Assembly: GCA_051747745.1 (NCBI GenBank)
Contig: JBNJGL010000079.1
Span: 1 to 7,285, forward strand
Reading direction: 5' to 3'
DNA: 7,285 nt
Origin: QPJE01 sp051747745
Lineage (GTDB): Bacteria; Bacillota; Halanaerobiia; Halanaerobiales; Halanaerobiaceae
The position numbers and the translations under genes are program-made. Below are positions 6,126 through 7,285 of the stretch, piece by piece (position 1 is the stretch's first letter; every line of letters starts with the position of its first letter). The notes under the pieces are model-generated. The model was not told where the DNA came from. It did no database searches and saw only the letters and a list, made by a program, of their open reading frames with translations.

Positions 6126-6647
6126 CTATAAATCCAATAAGCCTTCTACTGGTTCAGCAATAATTTTATTTTCTTCAAAGTCTATATCCAGGATCATTTC
6201 TTTACTGGCTGGAATCATAAATTCTTTAATTTTACCTTTTATTAAGAATATATCAGTTCCTGAAGTATCGATAACATCTATTATAACTCCTAAATAACTG
6301 CCATCTTTTAGATAAACTTCCATATCAATTAAACTATCAACATAATAATAATCTTCAGGTAAGATTAATTTTTCAGCATCCGGGATTAAAACTTCAAAAT
6401 TTCTGTATTTTTCCGCATCAGAAATCGAATTTATAGATAAAAATTTAATTATCACAAACTGTTTGTGGAATCTTATATATTCAATTTCCATTTCAATAAT
6501 GTTTTCTTTATTCTTCAGATAAACTTTTTCCAGTTCAAAAAATCTTTCAGGAATATCAGTTAAAGGTTTAACCCTAACTTCACCTTTATTTCCCTGAAAT
6601 CTGGTTATCTGGCCTATTGTAATGTAATTATCATTCAGTTTAATCAC
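6126..6647 (-). CDS. rimM: 16S rRNA processing protein RimM
   Basis: RimM is a maturation factor for the head of the 30S subunit; it binds S19 and helps 16S rRNA processing. At 173 residues it is normal length. The N-terminal RimM beta-barrel (about 9-90) carries ITIGQITRFQGNKGEVRVKPLT (9-30), and the C-terminal PRC barrel (about 98-172) carries YYVDSLIDMEVY, SGTDIFLIKGK (129-139), EFMIPAS and the terminal EPVEGLLDL. The FQGNKGEV sequence differs slightly from the common THGLKGEV. The start is a GTG at 6647 with only a weak AGG a few bases upstream. No better in-frame ATG exists before the conserved domain, so the start is likely but less certain. It lies 13 bp downstream of khpA and 11 bp upstream of trmD, in the usual order. 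Confidence 0.93.
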   Translation of the reverse strand: MIKLNDNYITIGQITRFQGNKGEVRVKPLTDIPERFFELEKVYLKNKENIIEMEIEYIRFHKQFVIIKFLSINSISDAEKYRNFEVLIPDAEKLILPEDYYYVDSLIDMEVYLKDGSYLGVIIDVIDTSGTDIFLIKGKIKEFMIPASKEMILDIDFEENKIIAEPVEGLLDL

Positions 6648-6660
6648 CAGCCTGAAAATA

Positions 6661-6888
6661 TTATTGAATATCTACAATCACTTTTTTACCTTCTTTTGTA
6701 GCTGCTGCTTTAACAACAGTTCTAATTGCTTTTGCAATTCTTCCTCTTTTACCAATAACTTTACCCATATCATTATCTGCTACAGATAATTCTAAAATTA
6801 TTGATTTTTCACCTTCAACCTGGTTCACATGAACCTCATCTGGTTCATCTACGATTGATTTTGCAATAAATTCTACCAGTTCTTTCAT
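6661..6888 (-). CDS. khpA: KH-domain RNA-binding protein KhpA (YlqC family)
   Basis: This 75-residue single KH domain is the standard length for the KhpA/YlqC family. The RNA-binding GxxG loop is GKRG (46-49) within MGKVIGKRGRIAKAIRTVVKAA (41-62), followed by the family's KKVIVDIQ end. In Streptococcus and Lactobacillus, KhpA works with KhpB (EloR/Jag) as an RNA-binding pair affecting cell elongation; whether that holds here cannot be judged from this window. AAGGAGG (6904-6898) precedes the ATG by 9 nt. It lies 18 bp downstream of rpsP and 13 bp upstream of rimM, a conserved position in Firmicutes and Thermotogae. Confidence 0.95.
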   Translation of the reverse strand: MKELVEFIAKSIVDEPDEVHVNQVEGEKSIILELSVADNDMGKVIGKRGRIAKAIRTVVKAAATKEGKKVIVDIQ

Positions 6889-6906
6889 GGAGTCTTTCCT
6901 CCTTTA

Positions 6907-7170
6907 TTAATCATTATTATGAAATTTTTCCATAATTCCTGATTGTTTAAGCAAACTTTTTACTGTATCTGATGGTTTAGCACCATTGTTTAACCACTTT
7001 AATGCTTTTTCTTCATCAATTTTATAAGAAGCGGGTTCAGTTGTAGGATCATAAAAACCCAGTTCTTCTACAAAAGGTCCTTTAGGAGTTCTTCTTGAAT
7101 CAGATACTACCAATCTATAAGAAGCATTTCTTTTACTTCCCATTCTCTTTAAACGAATCTTAACTGCCAT
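6907..7170 (-). CDS. rpsP: 30S ribosomal protein S16
   Basis: This is an 87-residue S16 protein (bS16), which binds 16S rRNA early in 30S assembly. The start MAVKIRLKRMGSKRNASYR is the universal S16 N-terminus. RTPKGPFVEELGFYDP (about 27-42), the lysine-rich middle and NNGAKPSDTVKSLLKQ are conserved. An in-frame GTG three codons upstream (7179) is part of the ribosome binding site itself, so the ATG at 7170 is the real start. It is the first gene of the minus-strand cluster in this window. In many Firmicutes ffh lies immediately upstream; here the upstream sequence is a short repeat element and the window then ends. Confidence 0.97.
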   Translation of the reverse strand: MAVKIRLKRMGSKRNASYRLVVSDSRRTPKGPFVEELGFYDPTTEPASYKIDEEKALKWLNNGAKPSDTVKSLLKQSGIMEKFHNND

Positions 7171-7176
7171 AAAAAA

Positions 7177-7186
7177 CACCTCCTTT
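7177..7186 (-). promoter_or_regulatory. Strong rpsP ribosome binding site
   Basis: AAAGGAGGTG on the minus strand is a near-perfect match to the anti-Shine-Dalgarno sequence and lies 6 nt (all T) before the ATG at 7170. It fixes that start over the overlapping GTG. It is 1 nt downstream of the inverted repeat at 7188-7224. Confidence 0.85.
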
Positions 7187-7187
7187 C

Positions 7188-7224
7188 ACTGAGTCTTCAT
7201 TTTATAACGCAAGGTCGACTCAGT
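7188..7224. repeat. 8-bp perfect inverted repeat around the first repeat copy
   Basis: ACTGAGTC (7188-7195) and GACTCAGT (7217-7224) are exact reverse complements separated by 21 bp. In the rpsP leader RNA this gives an 8-bp stem with a 21-nt loop ending 1 nt before the Shine-Dalgarno. A second, imperfect palindrome overlaps it: CAGT (7221-7224) with ACTG (7247-7250), enclosing GGGC (7229-7232) and GCCC (7238-7241). Confidence 0.6.
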
Positions 7225-7285
7225 ACTAGGGCATCGAGCCCGTCGCACTGTATTAATCTTCATTTTATAACGCAAGGTCGACTCA
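7194..7285. repeat. 29-bp exact direct repeat at 63-bp period, upstream of rpsP
   Basis: The 29-bp sequence starting TCTTCATTTTATAACGCAAG and ending GTCGACTCA occurs exactly at 7194-7222 and again at 7257-7285. The 34 bp between copies (7223-7256) are richer in G+C than the rest of the window. CACTG also precedes both copies (7187-7191 and 7246-7250), so the unit is a slightly imperfect tandem repeat of about 63 bp. The second copy ends exactly at the window edge, so the array may continue. It is not a recognised family to me. Confidence 0.8.

Noticed and set aside
7194..7285. CRISPR array: two 29-bp repeats separated by 34 bp
   Set aside because: The spacing fits a CRISPR, but there are only two copies. 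CACTG motifs also precede both copies, making a 63-bp tandem unit; the first copy is built into the rpsP leader; and the spacer contains a palindrome that overlaps the repeat. No cas gene is present.

Overview
This is an AT-rich, gene-dense bacterial chromosome window holding ten protein genes, all of recognisable families, plus one clear riboswitch. Strong AAGGAGG-type ribosome binding sites, lysine- and isoleucine-rich proteins, the gene order and the presence of KhpA, RbgA and QueT point to a low-GC Gram-positive-like anaerobe. The combination resembles Halanaerobiales (for example Halanaerobium), but that assignment is an inference from style and gene order, not a database match.

Layout. 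Positions 1-240 hold a cobalamin (B12) riboswitch on the minus strand with its expression platform and an intrinsic terminator. It controls a gene lying beyond the left edge. Positions 237-370 are AT-rich and hold a possible promoter for a plus-strand pair: yraN (371-745, PD-(D/E)XK nuclease-like) and comM/yifB (746-2272, AAA+ ATPase), which abut without a gap. The other eight genes are on the minus strand and read leftward. The first block is rpsP (S16), khpA, rimM, trmD, a TrmD-linked SPOUT RNA methyltransferase and rplS (L19), tightly packed and ending at a probable terminator near 4378-4413. The second block is rbgA (50S-assembly GTPase), rnhB (RNase HII) and queT (predicted queuosine-precursor transporter subunit). 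queT converges on comM and the two overlap by 18 bp.

Function. The right two thirds form a translation block: two ribosomal proteins, a 30S maturation factor (RimM), a 50S maturation GTPase (RbgA), a tRNA m1G37 methyltransferase (TrmD), a second predicted RNA methyltransferase, and an RNA-binding KH protein. RnhB adds RNA-DNA hybrid repair, and QueT links to tRNA modification through queuosine. yraN-comM is a DNA-processing pair. In many Firmicutes rplS-rbgA-rnhB-yraN-comM run in one direction; here yraN-comM face rnhB with queT between, suggesting a local rearrangement.

The most unusual sequence is at the right edge (7188-7285), just upstream of rpsP. A 29-bp exact direct repeat at 63-bp spacing, with inverted repeats and locally higher GC, sits where the leader of the ribosomal operon should be. 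No wholly new multi-gene system is evident. The best leads are this repeat element, the riboswitch expression platform, the uncharacterised SPOUT enzyme and the placement of queT.
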